IMG/VR virus record: IMGVR_UViG_3300035701_000028
Coordinates: 1 to 62,258 of that record
Length of the DNA stretch: 62,258 nucleotides
Reading direction: 5' to 3' (one strand)
DNA from: a virus
Part shown: one piece after another, positions 22,769 to 32,305 of the stretch
Position numbering within the stretch: position 1 is the stretch's first letter
How the letters are laid out: each line of letters opens with the position of its first letter
Notes under the pieces: model-generated
Told to the model about the DNA's origin: nothing
Database searches by the model: none
The model's input: only the letters and a program-made list of their open reading frames with translations
Program-made: the position numbers and the translations under genes

Positions 22769-23548
22769 TTAGGTGTTGGATACTCCAGATATCTTCTTGG
22801 CCGTCGCGATCGTTACCCCGCTGAACTTCTTGATGCTGGCCTGATCTACACCAGAAGCCTTCTTGACCTGCGATACGACTCCCGGCTTGAGAGAGACCCC
22901 AGCGATGCCCTTGCTGACGCTTGTCGTCCAACTCCATGACATCGTGACAGTTGCCGCCCCCGCCTCATAAGAGGATGAGAGATCAAACCAGGATGTCACC
23001 TGCGTCGTACCCAATTGGGTCTGACCCGCCCCTACTGTCAGTCCCGTACCACCTACTTTTCCGAGCAGGTCTATCACGACCTGACCTGCTGCGCTGCCTA
23101 CATCCACGCTGGCAGACGTGCCACTGGCAGGCCCATTAGATGCGGGCGTTCCAAAGAGATTTGCCTCAGATGAAGAATCAACCCCCCTGGCCTCAAAGAC
23201 GATCGCTGCAACCGATGAGTTGTTGGAACTGTTCGCCATATTGACGACCAGATTTTTTCCCGATAGCGCTCCGGGATTGCGCAAGTAGTAGAGGTTTAGC
23301 TCCCCCTCATCTCCAGCCCCGCTCGTGTAGAAGATTCTCTGAAATGCACTCAGCAGAGTTAGGGCCGTCCCATCGAAAGAGACGCCAATGGGCGTAGGAT
23401 CAACATAGCCTTGCATCCTGGCCCCGACCAAAGCGATGATAGCGTGGAGGGATGAGTCAACAGTCGTAGCAACTACTGTCAGGTCAATGTCGCCTCCACT
23501 TGATGTGCTGCGACCGCCCTGGTAAACCGTCCCAAAGGAGATTGCCAT
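22769..23548 (-). CDS. Beta-rich virion/appendage protein
   Basis: 259 residues. Residues 1-220 are Ser/Thr/Gly/Ala-rich beta structure ending in TMSWSWTTS and a final SLKP strand. The same domain is embedded in the 25874-28327 product. The C-terminal 30 residues hold three KK-x-S-G-V-like repeats. Probably a surface or receptor/carbohydrate-binding appendage. It abuts the next fibre gene. Confidence 0.65.
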   Translation of the reverse strand: MAISFGTVYQGGRSTSSGGDIDLTVVATTVDSSLHAIIALVGARMQGYVDPTPIGVSFDGTALTLLSAFQRIFYTSGAGDEGELNLYYLRNPGALSGKNLVVNMANSSNNSSVAAIVFEARGVDSSSEANLFGTPASNGPASGTSASVDVGSAAGQVVIDLLGKVGGTGLTVGAGQTQLGTTQVTSWFDLSSSYEAGAATVTMSWSWTTSVSKGIAGVSLKPGVVSQVKKASGVDQASIKKFSGVTIATAKKISGVSNT

Positions 23549-25185
23549 TAGGTGTGCTCCACCTGGACGAGGTTCGGCATGAAGATCATCCGGTCGGCAT
23601 GGGTCGCCACGCCGAGAATCTGAATGACATCATCCGTACCCGAGGGCGCAGTCTGGGTCAGCGTATTGCCTGTCGTCCCTGTGGTACTCAGGTAGATCAG
23701 CCCGCCGACCGTCCAAGCCCAGGTGTCGTCGCGTGCGATCCCGAACATCAGGAAGTCTCCGGACGAGTGGGCCGAGAGGGTTCCGAGGGCCATGCCTACG
23801 GCGCTGGATGTCGCGATCGCATCCGCATCGGCCAGGGCCATCTCTCCGTCTGAGTTCAGGTAGCAGGCATCCCCGAAGTTGACCGCATCGTGGTTGGTGA
23901 AGGCCAGGACTTTGCCGCTGGATAGATGGTCGGCCCCAGGAGAGACCGTGAACTTAGCATTCTTGGCGAAGAGGACATTCTGATCCGCTTGGAAGCGGAC
24001 GACTTCAGTTAGGGTCGTGGAGCCACCCGTCGGAACGGTCGAGATCATAACGTAGCTGCCCGCATAACCGGAGGCCCAATTCTCCCCAGCAAAAGCATCC
24101 AGGACTGCGCCGGAGTAGGCCGTTCCTGAGACTCCGGTCGCGACGAAGTTGATCCGCCCGATCCGCTCTCCTGACAGCGGAATGTCGAGATTGCGCATGA
24201 CGATATTGGCGGACGCGGAGGACGAGATATTCCCGGTGTAGACGGACTGGAGACCATAGCCGCTCGTTTGATTCTCAAACCAGCCCGCAAAGCCGCTGGC
24301 CTTTGCGGTGACATGGAACTTGGCATCATAAGTCGGGCCGGGGGTTACTCCATTGCCGCCGACCTGCCCGCCCACTACGCCAATGCTGACTTCATCACGA
24401 CCTGCATCCGCATAGAGTAGGTTTACATCCGTATCGCCCATGATCCGCGTATCAACATCCACGCCAGCCGGATTGATTACGAAGAGAGTCGCTCCGACAC
24501 TGAGCCTTCTATTGTCGGGGAGACTGCCCCCAGCATAAAATGTAATGGCCTGGTCAGTCCCATCAGAAGCGAGAATGAGTTTCGTCTGTGATGAACTTGA
24601 ATGCCACGTCTCCAGTGAGATATACTCGTTGTTGGATGAGCTTGCCATCGCAGCGATAAAAATTGAGCAATCCGCACTCAGTCCACCCATGTCGGCGGCG
24701 CACACAATTCCGATGGACTGATACCCAGCGGAAGAAGTTCCATAGAGGGCGAACTGCTCCCCAATGAAGTAGGGATTCTCGAAGGTAATGGCGCAGTTGG
24801 AGCTAAAGCCTACGGAGTCAGCGCTGATGTGAATGCCACTCGCGTCGATACGAACATTCCCACCCCCCGCGTATAACTTTCCATCCAATGCCGAGATGCC
24901 CACTTGCATGACATCATTCTCGACCCCGACGAGGTTCCACTGGTCGCCAGCGTAGGTAAAGGCTGGGTAGCCCATGCGCATTCCGGAGAATCCCTGACCG
25001 GGGGCCTTCTGGTTTCCGGATCGGAACTCGCCCGCCATGATGAGACCGAGGTTGACATCGATATCCGACAGGCCATTGATGACAATGACTTGGGTCGCGG
25101 CAAGGCGAATCGAATTGGGAAGGCCGTCCACCTTCTCTTCGATACGGATCAGCGTATCGCGAATGACTTCAAGCGTCTCAGCCAT
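23548..25185 (-). CDS. Tail-fibre-like structural protein
   Basis: 545 residues. A short N-terminal coiled coil (ETLEVIRDTLIRIEEKVDGL) is followed by long Gly/Ser/Asn-rich beta sequence and a C-terminal segment with ATHADRMIFMPNLV. The composition fits a trimeric fibre or spike. No enzymatic motif seen. In a run of appendage genes. Confidence 0.65.
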   Translation of the reverse strand: MAETLEVIRDTLIRIEEKVDGLPNSIRLAATQVIVINGLSDIDVNLGLIMAGEFRSGNQKAPGQGFSGMRMGYPAFTYAGDQWNLVGVENDVMQVGISALDGKLYAGGGNVRIDASGIHISADSVGFSSNCAITFENPYFIGEQFALYGTSSAGYQSIGIVCAADMGGLSADCSIFIAAMASSSNNEYISLETWHSSSSQTKLILASDGTDQAITFYAGGSLPDNRRLSVGATLFVINPAGVDVDTRIMGDTDVNLLYADAGRDEVSIGVVGGQVGGNGVTPGPTYDAKFHVTAKASGFAGWFENQTSGYGLQSVYTGNISSSASANIVMRNLDIPLSGERIGRINFVATGVSGTAYSGAVLDAFAGENWASGYAGSYVMISTVPTGGSTTLTEVVRFQADQNVLFAKNAKFTVSPGADHLSSGKVLAFTNHDAVNFGDACYLNSDGEMALADADAIATSSAVGMALGTLSAHSSGDFLMFGIARDDTWAWTVGGLIYLSTTGTTGNTLTQTAPSGTDDVIQILGVATHADRMIFMPNLVQVEHT

Positions 25186-25874
25186 TAGAGTATCGCACCT
25201 TGCAGGTCAGTAACTTTCGCTTCGATTCGTACAACCCGATCGACAAGTTCCAGCAGCAGGGGGTCTTGGACTTCATGAGGGCCGAATGCGCCCCCACCCC
25301 CGCCCTTCGGCCCGAGAGAAAAAATCTTCCGGTTGACTTCATCCGTTTGGTACGCATCTGCTAAGGCGCTTACCTCGATGTCGTAGACTGTGTAGCCCAT
25401 CTCTTCGAGGGCCATGAGTTGCTCTTCGTCCTTGCGGAAGCGCAGGAAGTCGGAGTGGGTCGGGCCTTGGACTCTGATGATGATCTTCATCCACTCGAAG
25501 ATGAAGTCGGCGACGATGCCTCCGAACTCCAGACGCCCCCCATCCAAGCTCGATTGGAAATCGAAGTCATCGATCGGGGAGAAGTTGAGGATGTCGGTCA
25601 GGTACTTGTATTCGATCCGCTCGGGCAGCGTCCCGCGTACTTGGTCATGGGGGACGGCCCGCGCCTCGTTCGGGTCTTCGCCCACTCGATCGCGCTTCGG
25701 CCCTCGACGATGGATAAGCATCCACCAAGGTTCAGGCTGGTAGATCAATCTACGCAGGAGCGCCGACGCCCGAACCTTGACGGGCCGGGCGGGAGCCTGC
25801 GGAATTTTGAGTCGGGTCTGTCGTCCGGGCTTGATCCACCGGATACCCGTAAAGGTTGGCCGTCCGCGTGGCAT
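25185..25874 (-). CDS. Protein with PD-(D/E)XK-like core in the tail region
   Basis: 229 residues. The centre reads ERIEYKYL near 85, then GGIVADFIFEWMKIIIRVQGPTH near 115-137 (Asp, then a strand ending V-Q), a helix, and a strand GYTVYDIE. This order fits a restriction-endonuclease fold. The C-terminus is Gly-rich with a short coiled coil. Position suggests a virion protein; nuclease activity is inference. Confidence 0.6.
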   Translation of the reverse strand: MPRGRPTFTGIRWIKPGRQTRLKIPQAPARPVKVRASALLRRLIYQPEPWWMLIHRRGPKRDRVGEDPNEARAVPHDQVRGTLPERIEYKYLTDILNFSPIDDFDFQSSLDGGRLEFGGIVADFIFEWMKIIIRVQGPTHSDFLRFRKDEEQLMALEEMGYTVYDIEVSALADAYQTDEVNRKIFSLGPKGGGGGAFGPHEVQDPLLLELVDRVVRIEAKVTDLQGAIL

Positions 25875-28327
25875 TATCCCAACTCGACGAGGTTGCAGGG
25901 CAGGATCATGTCGAGTTCGGTCAAGCCCCGTTGCTCGTCACTTTGCCGCTCAACTGCAAGCTCCTGGAGCGAGGAGACATAGCAGGAATGGATGACACCC
26001 CACAGGTCTACAAAGGTAATGGGGCTCTTGCTGTTGCGGGCCGTGCGTAGTTCGTCCCGCATCTCGCGCGCGGTGCGCGGGTCGGTCTTCCCTCCGAAGT
26101 CCAGGTTCTTCCCAGCCAGGATGCGCATCGAGTAGCCGTAGAGAACCTCGGGCCGCATGATGAAGCGCAGGGTCAGGCCCTCCAGGACGGGCGTGGAGGC
26201 CGAAGAGTTCGTCGCAAGATCGGCTCTGATCTGGATGTTGTAGTATTCGATCGAACCCGACAGGTTCAGAATTGTGATTCCATCCGCGCTGACGACACCC
26301 CAGGAGACCCACGATCCTCCATCGATAGAGTAGTAGATCGTTATGGTGCGCGCCCCCACAGACAAGTTGCTGGCTTCCACGATGATCGACGGGCTCGACT
26401 TCCTGACTCGGCGGAAGCCCATGTCCAAACGAGACGAGATCAGGCTATGCGTTCCACTCGTCGGGAAGTTCGAGTAGGGGAACTCGGACAGGTCTTGGAA
26501 CTGGAAGTAGTTGGTGTAGTCAGCAGTCGGGTGATCGACGTGATACCAGAGGCGGTTCCAGATGGCATCGTAATACATCGACGTAACGGTTCCACCCGCT
26601 GCGCCCCCGCTGACCAGACGCGCCAGCTTGTGCCAGCCCGTCCCATCCCAACAGAGCAGGTCTTCGGCGTAGGTTGCTTCATTCGTCCGGGCCGTCAGGT
26701 AGAGGAAGCGGCCCACCACCACGAGATTGTCGAAGCGCCCGTAGGTCACATAGGGGAAGGTATCCGAAATGCGTGGTGGAGTTATCTCGTTGTAGCGGAC
26801 GCCGTTCCATTGGTTCAATTTGTCCCGGATCGGGTAGACCAAGAAGTTGTTCCAGATCGCCATCGACCGGAAGTTCGTCGATGAGATTTGATCCGAGTAG
26901 TTGATCGTCCGAGAGAAGATGTTGGCTTCGCCGCTCTGAACCCAAAGTCCATCCTGTCGGGCAACATTCAGCTTGCCCGCGAAGGAAAGCGCAGAGAGAG
27001 TCGGGATAGCTCCCGCCCCACAGTAAATCTTATCTGTATCTGCAAGTCCGCCTTCCAGGGCGCTCAGATCGTCCGATCCGTCGTAGTGTACCCTGGCCGA
27101 TCCGTCCTTGCCCGCGTAGACATTGCCGCCATGGATGACAGCCCACTTGAAATCGACCGCGCTACCGTCCGCGCCTGCGTCCGTCCAATCATCTCCGGTC
27201 AAACCACCCGTACTCGACTTGCGTGGGCGCTCCCCGTCCGGGAAGGCGAAGATGTATCCGCCCGTCGAGAGCAAGCAATTGACGACACAGTTGTAGGCGA
27301 CGGGCTGGAGCGCTACGGCAAGGTGCGCGTAGGCCCGCGATGTCGTCCACGACCAACTCATTGTGGTCGTGGATGCCTTGCCCGGTTCGGTTGAGCCCGC
27401 CCCTGTCACGGTGCTGGTTACTGTATTCGATGCGAGGAAGCGCTGAGTCTGCAAGGCTCCAACGGTCTCGGCATCCGCCACTCCGTAGGCTTTCGCCAGA
27501 AAATCAAGGACGATATCCCCAACCTGGCTGGCAGGAGTCTGCGATACAGACGTTCCAGCTCCGTTCGTCTTCGATGTTGCACGGAAGGGCGTCACTTGCA
27601 AGACATGGAAGTAGGAGACAGTCCCTACCACCACACCACAGGCCGAAGCCGCCATCGTTACGACGACATCATTCGCTCCCGTCTTCGGGGCCAGCTTGTA
27701 CCAGACCTCGACGCGCGGGGTGACGGCTCCATGTTGATCGAGCAGCAGCAGAGCATCTCCGCCGTAGGTAATGCCGGAGACGGTATTGGTGTTGGAAATC
27801 TCGACGGAGACGACGAGTATCCCATTCGGATTGGTCGTCGTCGTATGGGAGACCGTCACCGTCCAGGGCGCACCCGAGAGGTAGGCAGTCGTCGAGGTTG
27901 CAGCATCGAAAGAGGGAGACCAGAAGTTGACTGCGGCCCAGGTCGCACCATCGTAGCGGCGGATGCCGTTCGGCCCATAGGAGAACAGGTACGCGCCGAA
28001 GGTCGTATACCCTTCCTTGACGAAGTTATCCGTCTCGGATGCAGTCGGCTGGGTAAAGAGCATGGCGACCCCAGCCTGCCGGGTATCGATCGAGCCGTCC
28101 GTATTCAGGTAGCCTTGTGGATCAGAGTACCACTCGAAGCCGAAGCCGTGCCGCCAGTCCGTTTGTAGCAAGGGCTGGTAGAGGCCAAGTTCGGAATGGA
28201 TAATGCTGCCGCCCGGAGTTTGGGCGCGCGGCGAGAAGTCTACAATGTCATCGCACTTGTAGCTTGCCAGATCAATCCGGTAGAACTTGCCGTTGATCTG
28301 AACGTCGCCGCGATCGTAGCGTCCCAT
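25874..28327 (-). CDS. Large tail/baseplate-like protein
   Basis: 817 residues. N-terminus MGRYDRGDVQINGKFYRIDL; an inserted beta domain at about 145-345 ends TTTMSWSWTTS and matches the 22769-23548 product; repeated beta-propeller-like segments (FPYVTYGRFDNLVVVGRFLYL) follow to about 620; the C-terminus has a beta domain and ITFVDLWGVIHSCYV. Likely a central tail or adaptor-attached protein holding receptor-binding modules. Confidence 0.65.
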   Translation of the reverse strand: MGRYDRGDVQINGKFYRIDLASYKCDDIVDFSPRAQTPGGSIIHSELGLYQPLLQTDWRHGFGFEWYSDPQGYLNTDGSIDTRQAGVAMLFTQPTASETDNFVKEGYTTFGAYLFSYGPNGIRRYDGATWAAVNFWSPSFDAATSTTAYLSGAPWTVTVSHTTTTNPNGILVVSVEISNTNTVSGITYGGDALLLLDQHGAVTPRVEVWYKLAPKTGANDVVVTMAASACGVVVGTVSYFHVLQVTPFRATSKTNGAGTSVSQTPASQVGDIVLDFLAKAYGVADAETVGALQTQRFLASNTVTSTVTGAGSTEPGKASTTTMSWSWTTSRAYAHLAVALQPVAYNCVVNCLLSTGGYIFAFPDGERPRKSSTGGLTGDDWTDAGADGSAVDFKWAVIHGGNVYAGKDGSARVHYDGSDDLSALEGGLADTDKIYCGAGAIPTLSALSFAGKLNVARQDGLWVQSGEANIFSRTINYSDQISSTNFRSMAIWNNFLVYPIRDKLNQWNGVRYNEITPPRISDTFPYVTYGRFDNLVVVGRFLYLTARTNEATYAEDLLCWDGTGWHKLARLVSGGAAGGTVTSMYYDAIWNRLWYHVDHPTADYTNYFQFQDLSEFPYSNFPTSGTHSLISSRLDMGFRRVRKSSPSIIVEASNLSVGARTITIYYSIDGGSWVSWGVVSADGITILNLSGSIEYYNIQIRADLATNSSASTPVLEGLTLRFIMRPEVLYGYSMRILAGKNLDFGGKTDPRTAREMRDELRTARNSKSPITFVDLWGVIHSCYVSSLQELAVERQSDEQRGLTELDMILPCNLVELG

Positions 28328-28945
28328 TTAGAGGATGCTCCTTGGAGGCGGAGGATAGGCTTTTCGTGCCGAAGCTTCATCGAAGTAGATGTAGCCCGTC
28401 CCACCCCCCGGCTTGGGTTCCGCTATCTTCTCCCCCCTGACTCTGCGCAGTATGTAGTTCACCATGTAGTCACTCAGAGACCGATCGGTGAGCAAGCGAT
28501 TGATCCATCCCTGGTAGTCGGTTGGTACTTTGGGACGGGGCGGCATGAACTCCGGCCCACCCGGTCTGGTCTTCGGCCCTTGCAGCGCCTTGACCCAATC
28601 CGGCATAACCCCACCCCGAAAGGCGATCCCCGGATTCTTCAGCATGTTCTCCCACATCGCGTCGAGGGACGAGACATCCCAACCACCAAGCCCCCTGCCG
28701 ATCTCTCCATGAAGTTGCGGCATTTCTGTATCGAAGCCCGTCAGGTATCCTTGCCCAAGGCCCCCCGCGTATTCCTTGGGCGGCTTCATGAGATTGCCTA
28801 GCTTCTGTTGATCTTCCCAGGTTATGCCGCCAGGGAGTTCGGGAGGTTGGTAGATTTCTGGGCCACCCGGCCATGACTCAGGAATTCCCAGGCGCTTCCT
28901 GCGCTCGGCTTCTGTTTCTACGATTCCAATTCCAGTAGGTGACAT
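28328..28945 (-). CDS. Hypothetical virion-region protein
   Basis: 205 residues, Pro/Gly-rich at both ends, with a helical middle. No family recognised. It lies between two structural genes in the late operon. Confidence 0.6.
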   Translation of the reverse strand: MSPTGIGIVETEAERRKRLGIPESWPGGPEIYQPPELPGGITWEDQQKLGNLMKPPKEYAGGLGQGYLTGFDTEMPQLHGEIGRGLGGWDVSSLDAMWENMLKNPGIAFRGGVMPDWVKALQGPKTRPGGPEFMPPRPKVPTDYQGWINRLLTDRSLSDYMVNYILRRVRGEKIAEPKPGGGTGYIYFDEASARKAYPPPPRSIL

Positions 28946-28957
28946 CTTAGACCTCCC

Positions 28958-30070
28958 CTAGAAGGGATAGTCAGGATTGTAGGAGGCTCCCCTAAAATCT
29001 GACTCCTGCCAGAGAGTTTGAGACGGCCCACGCCGCGCCCGATTCGTAAGGTACAGGCCCGCCTTCTCAATGTAGCGCTGCTCTTCCTGCAGATGGGCAG
29101 TACGGTCGAAGCGATTGTCGCCCGCCCGATACCCATGAAGGAAAGCGATCGCCCGGTACATCAGGTAGTTCGCATCGACGGCAGTCACACTCGCTTCAGT
29201 CGTCAATTCGGTCAGGACGGCTTCGTATTGGAAGCGGAAGCGCAGTCCAAGGAACGACTCCAGGGTTCCGGGGAAGAAGACCTTGGAGGGGAAATCTGGT
29301 ACGTCGGGACGCATAGCGGTCAAACGAACCCACTCAACTCTTTGCTCTGCTGGATTCCATAGCGCATACTTTGAGGTCGCATCGGGGGCCGTTGCCCAAT
29401 TGACCGAGACTAGGATGCGCTTGGTTGCAGCGGTCGTATCCGAGACTGTCCTGAGTTGCCCGACTCCGGTTCCTTTGTAAATGCTTATCATCCACCCATT
29501 GAACTGATCGTCTACCATCGGTAGACTTGTATCCTCTAGGTAGGTGACGGCCCCGCCCGATGCGGTGTCGCGGATGATGGAAGTGGAAGCAGGAGTTTCG
29601 ACCCATACCTTGAGAAGCTGTCGGGCCGCAAACGTCAGGTCGTACTCCAATACATCTTCCCTGACGATCATGGTCTCATCTAGGGAGTAGTCTGCGAAGG
29701 CGTCCCACCCCTCGCGGATCGCCTGGTTGAGTGCGTGGCGGATGTCGTAGGCGTTCCAGCGCGAATGAATCTCGTAAAGGTTGCCAGCCGCAGGCGTTCC
29801 GGAGAAGGCGTACTCGGGGAGGATGGAGTCGGTGGATGCTACAAAGTCGGTGATTCGGCGCACGTCGCCCGCAGCGGGGCCATCCACGATGAATACCCAA
29901 TCCCCATTCCAATAATCATCTGCTTGGACGAGTTTGGAGTCGAAGAGTGCGGTTGTCGTAGGCGTCCCGGTCAGGACACTATTGGTATCGAAGATGCCGA
30001 AGAACGGCATCCTGAGTTCTCGGCAGATGTCGCGCCGAAGTTGAGTCAGGGTTTTCGTAGGTTCAGCCAT
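28958..30070 (-). CDS. Structural protein, possible head-tail adaptor
   Basis: 370 residues. A helical N-terminus (TLTQLRRDICRELRMPFF) resembles phage adaptor/connector starts. Two beta segments of the type D-x-x-G-W...I-x-G-x-G-x-G-Q-x-R...S-x-Y follow; a matching segment occurs in the 30425-31264 product. The C-terminus is helical (AFLHGYRAGDNRFD). Probably a connector component; certainty is low. Confidence 0.55.
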   Translation of the reverse strand: MAEPTKTLTQLRRDICRELRMPFFGIFDTNSVLTGTPTTTALFDSKLVQADDYWNGDWVFIVDGPAAGDVRRITDFVASTDSILPEYAFSGTPAAGNLYEIHSRWNAYDIRHALNQAIREGWDAFADYSLDETMIVREDVLEYDLTFAARQLLKVWVETPASTSIIRDTASGGAVTYLEDTSLPMVDDQFNGWMISIYKGTGVGQLRTVSDTTAATKRILVSVNWATAPDATSKYALWNPAEQRVEWVRLTAMRPDVPDFPSKVFFPGTLESFLGLRFRFQYEAVLTELTTEASVTAVDANYLMYRAIAFLHGYRAGDNRFDRTAHLQEEQRYIEKAGLYLTNRARRGPSQTLWQESDFRGASYNPDYPF

Positions 30071-30170
30071 GCGCTATCTCCACATAGACCAAGACTGCCA
30101 AAGCCGTCAGCGCAAGTACGAGCGCTAAATTGATAAGGAACTCAACAACGTCCCACCAATCTCTCATCAT
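30063..30170 (-). CDS. Small membrane peptide
   Basis: 35 residues starting MMRDWW, then one hydrophobic segment (about 11-31). AGAGGAACAAG precedes the ATG. It overlaps both neighbouring genes by a few bases. It could be a second holin-like or virion membrane peptide. Confidence 0.45.
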   Translation of the reverse strand: MMRDWWDVVEFLINLALVLALTALAVLVYVEIAHG

Positions 30171-30424
30171 CTTGTTCCTCTGCGCCGTGTTCTCATGCGC
30201 CGCCTTCGCGATCCAAACCCTCCTGCACCTGGAGCACCCGGAGTGTAGAGCCAAGGAGCGCCGAAGGCTTCCGCACTAGGGATGCTGTCCGGGGTAATGG
30301 AGAGACTGAGCAGGTTGAACGTCCCAAACGCCTCGGCACTCGTAATCCCATCAAGGACGATAGTATCGTACCCCCCTACTGCCTTTCCTCCAAACCATCC
30401 CCATTGGATTGTTAGGGCATCCAT
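30167..30424 (-). CDS. Small virion protein with SAEAFG repeats
   Basis: 85 residues with two copies of the I-x-S-A-E-A-F-G motif (near 27 and 48), a feature of several phage structural proteins, and an Arg-rich C-terminus (GSRRRRMRTRRRGTR). Likely structural. Confidence 0.6.
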   Translation of the reverse strand: MDALTIQWGWFGGKAVGGYDTIVLDGITSAEAFGTFNLLSLSITPDSIPSAEAFGAPWLYTPGAPGAGGFGSRRRRMRTRRRGTR

Positions 30425-31264
30425 TTAGGTCGTATCCAATGACTGAATCGGCAACTGCCCAGAATCCGTAGCGATGGTCTGTGTGTATGCAGCGGTAGAG
30501 TCGTCCTCCTCATAGACTGTCAGAGTCGAGCCAGAGATCGCGACTTTGTTCATCAGTTTGCGGATAGCGTTGAGCAGGGAACGGGACGCGGGCGTTCCGA
30601 CTGTGGACAGATCGCGAAGGAGAACCAACTCCGCCGCGTCAAAGCATGGAATGACGATATAGATGGAAGTGGCATCCGGCTCTGTCGCCCATGCACGATC
30701 TACTGTCGCGACCTTTCCCACTGTGTAGTCGGTAATGAGCCTTACCTGTCCGATCCCTGTGCCACCAATGACGACGACGAGTGAGCCGTTGTAGTAGTCC
30801 GCAGTAGCAGCACCCGTCAGAGTAATTGATGATGGCCCACCTGCCGACGCTGTGCCTGTATCGACGACCATGCCACTCAGCAAGCGAAGCCTGCGACCCG
30901 CAGAATTGGCCGCGTCGTGCGTTCCAGTCCCGAGGACTTCATCCCATACATCGTCGGCGATGTATTGTCCCAAGTCTTCCGGGTCTTGCGTAACGACCTG
31001 GAAGATCACATCGGTCGGATCGGCTCCGGTCGCAGTAATGTGAAGGACGAGATCGCCCAGCGTATCGGTATGATCGTAGGTCAAGGAAACAGAGTACCAT
31101 CCCGATCCCCGTTCGGTCACAGAGGGGGAGATTGACCCGAACGCTGCCCCAGCCTTGCTTGCAGTAATAGCTAGAGTCAGCCCGGTCTTGCCCGACACAT
31201 GATCCGATGAGTCGGTCATGAAGACCATACGATCGGTATCATTCCCGATCCAAAGTTGTCTCAT
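30425..31264 (-). CDS. Beta-rich structural protein
   Basis: 279 residues. Residues 1-95 resemble an immunoglobulin-like tail domain; 140-205 carry the GTGIGQVRLITDY...WATEPDATSIY segment also found in the 28958-30070 product; the end (TVYEEDDSTAAYTQTI) matches short beta tails of phage fibres. Likely tail or appendage. Confidence 0.6.
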   Translation of the reverse strand: MRQLWIGNDTDRMVFMTDSSDHVSGKTGLTLAITASKAGAAFGSISPSVTERGSGWYSVSLTYDHTDTLGDLVLHITATGADPTDVIFQVVTQDPEDLGQYIADDVWDEVLGTGTHDAANSAGRRLRLLSGMVVDTGTASAGGPSSITLTGAATADYYNGSLVVVIGGTGIGQVRLITDYTVGKVATVDRAWATEPDATSIYIVIPCFDAAELVLLRDLSTVGTPASRSLLNAIRKLMNKVAISGSTLTVYEEDDSTAAYTQTIATDSGQLPIQSLDTT

Positions 31265-31527
31265 TCGTTTACCACCCTGCCCCGACTGTAGGTGTTTCCA
31301 CCTGCTCCGGGGGAGTAGGTTCCAGTAAACTCATTTCCGTTGTTGCCATACTCAACACCCGCCAGGACTTGTGTTGGAATAGGAACAGTCCTCGGCGCAT
31401 TGATGAGATAGACCTTGCGATCAGTCGGCGCGAAGACGCGCACAGCCGCCAGTCCCATCGCCAGCCGAATGTTATTGGGAGTGGCATCAAACGCCAAGCA
31501 AGTCAACGGATACGTCTGACTAGGCAC
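31261..31527 (-). CDS. Hypothetical structural protein
   Basis: 88 residues, beta-rich, no cysteine motif. It overlaps the previous start by 4 bp. Not recognised. Confidence 0.6.
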   Translation of the reverse strand: MPSQTYPLTCLAFDATPNNIRLAMGLAAVRVFAPTDRKVYLINAPRTVPIPTQVLAGVEYGNNGNEFTGTYSPGAGGNTYSRGRVVNE

Positions 31528-31541
31528 AGGTCAAGTTCCTT

Positions 31542-32048
31542 CTAGGAACCAGTCAAGTTCCTCACAGTCACACCGCCCCGGCTACCATCGTAGGCTTCGA
31601 CCTTCCACTTCACGTTCGGGCTGTTGGATGAAACAGCGAACCCAAAGAAGCCATTGGCATCTGAGACGGTCGTAGCAAAGATCCAGGGCTGATGCGCGTC
31701 GGGCCAGTCTACTGACATAAGCCACAACTCAACTGTCATCCCAGGAAGCGGATCACCTGCACTATCGAGTGTCTGCCCCTGGACGCTATACGAGAATGCT
31801 TTCGTCCCCGCAAAGCGGATGTCGTCGTCATAGGAGAGGATTTTCATCACCGACATCCCGGTTTCTTCTCCGCCCATCATATCGCTGGGGGGCCAAAGAT
31901 TGTATGGGTTTCTTGATCCTGGCGCATCCTCCTTGTCCCGGATGTCTCGTTCTGGCGGGAAGGCATAGAGAAAGTTGAGCCAACGATCAGCCCGACGAAC
32001 TCCATCAGGCGTACCAACCGTACCGGAGCCAAGAATCTTCCCTGGCAT
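31542..32048 (-). CDS. Virion-region protein with carboxypeptidase-regulatory-like domain
   Basis: 168 residues. The C-terminal half (SVQGQTLDSAGDPLPGMTVEL ... TVSDANGFFGF) follows the carboxypeptidase-regulatory-like / Big-like beta-sandwich pattern used by phages as surface decoration. The N-terminus is Pro/Asp-rich. Likely exposed on the particle. Confidence 0.65.
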   Translation of the reverse strand: MPGKILGSGTVGTPDGVRRADRWLNFLYAFPPERDIRDKEDAPGSRNPYNLWPPSDMMGGEETGMSVMKILSYDDDIRFAGTKAFSYSVQGQTLDSAGDPLPGMTVELWLMSVDWPDAHQPWIFATTVSDANGFFGFAVSSNSPNVKWKVEAYDGSRGGVTVRNLTGS

Positions 32049-32299
32049 TATCGATACCCTCCCTTCCCATCAGAGACGAACACCGGAGTAGCATTGTGGT
32101 ATTCGCCAAGCATGGCGGTCGTCTCATGACTGTGGCAGTAGGGACATGGTTGCCGTTCTGCTTCCGCCCAGGTGCGGGTCGTCACGATGAAGAAGCGGTA
32201 GCAGGCGCAGCAAACCATGTCCCTCTCGGACGGCCCAGCAGTCTGTCGGCCCCCCGAGTGTAGCGTGGGCATCTTGTTTATGAAGATGGTTGTGCCCAT
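32048..32299 (-). CDS. Small zinc-ribbon protein in the late operon
   Basis: 83 residues with CCAC near 30 and CPYCHSHE near 52, a zinc ribbon. The start could also be the ATG at 32272. Unusual among the virion genes; role unknown. Confidence 0.6.
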   Translation of the reverse strand: MGTTIFINKMPTLHSGGRQTAGPSERDMVCCACYRFFIVTTRTWAEAERQPCPYCHSHETTAMLGEYHNATPVFVSDGKGGYR

Positions 32300-32305
32300 T
32301 GCGGT

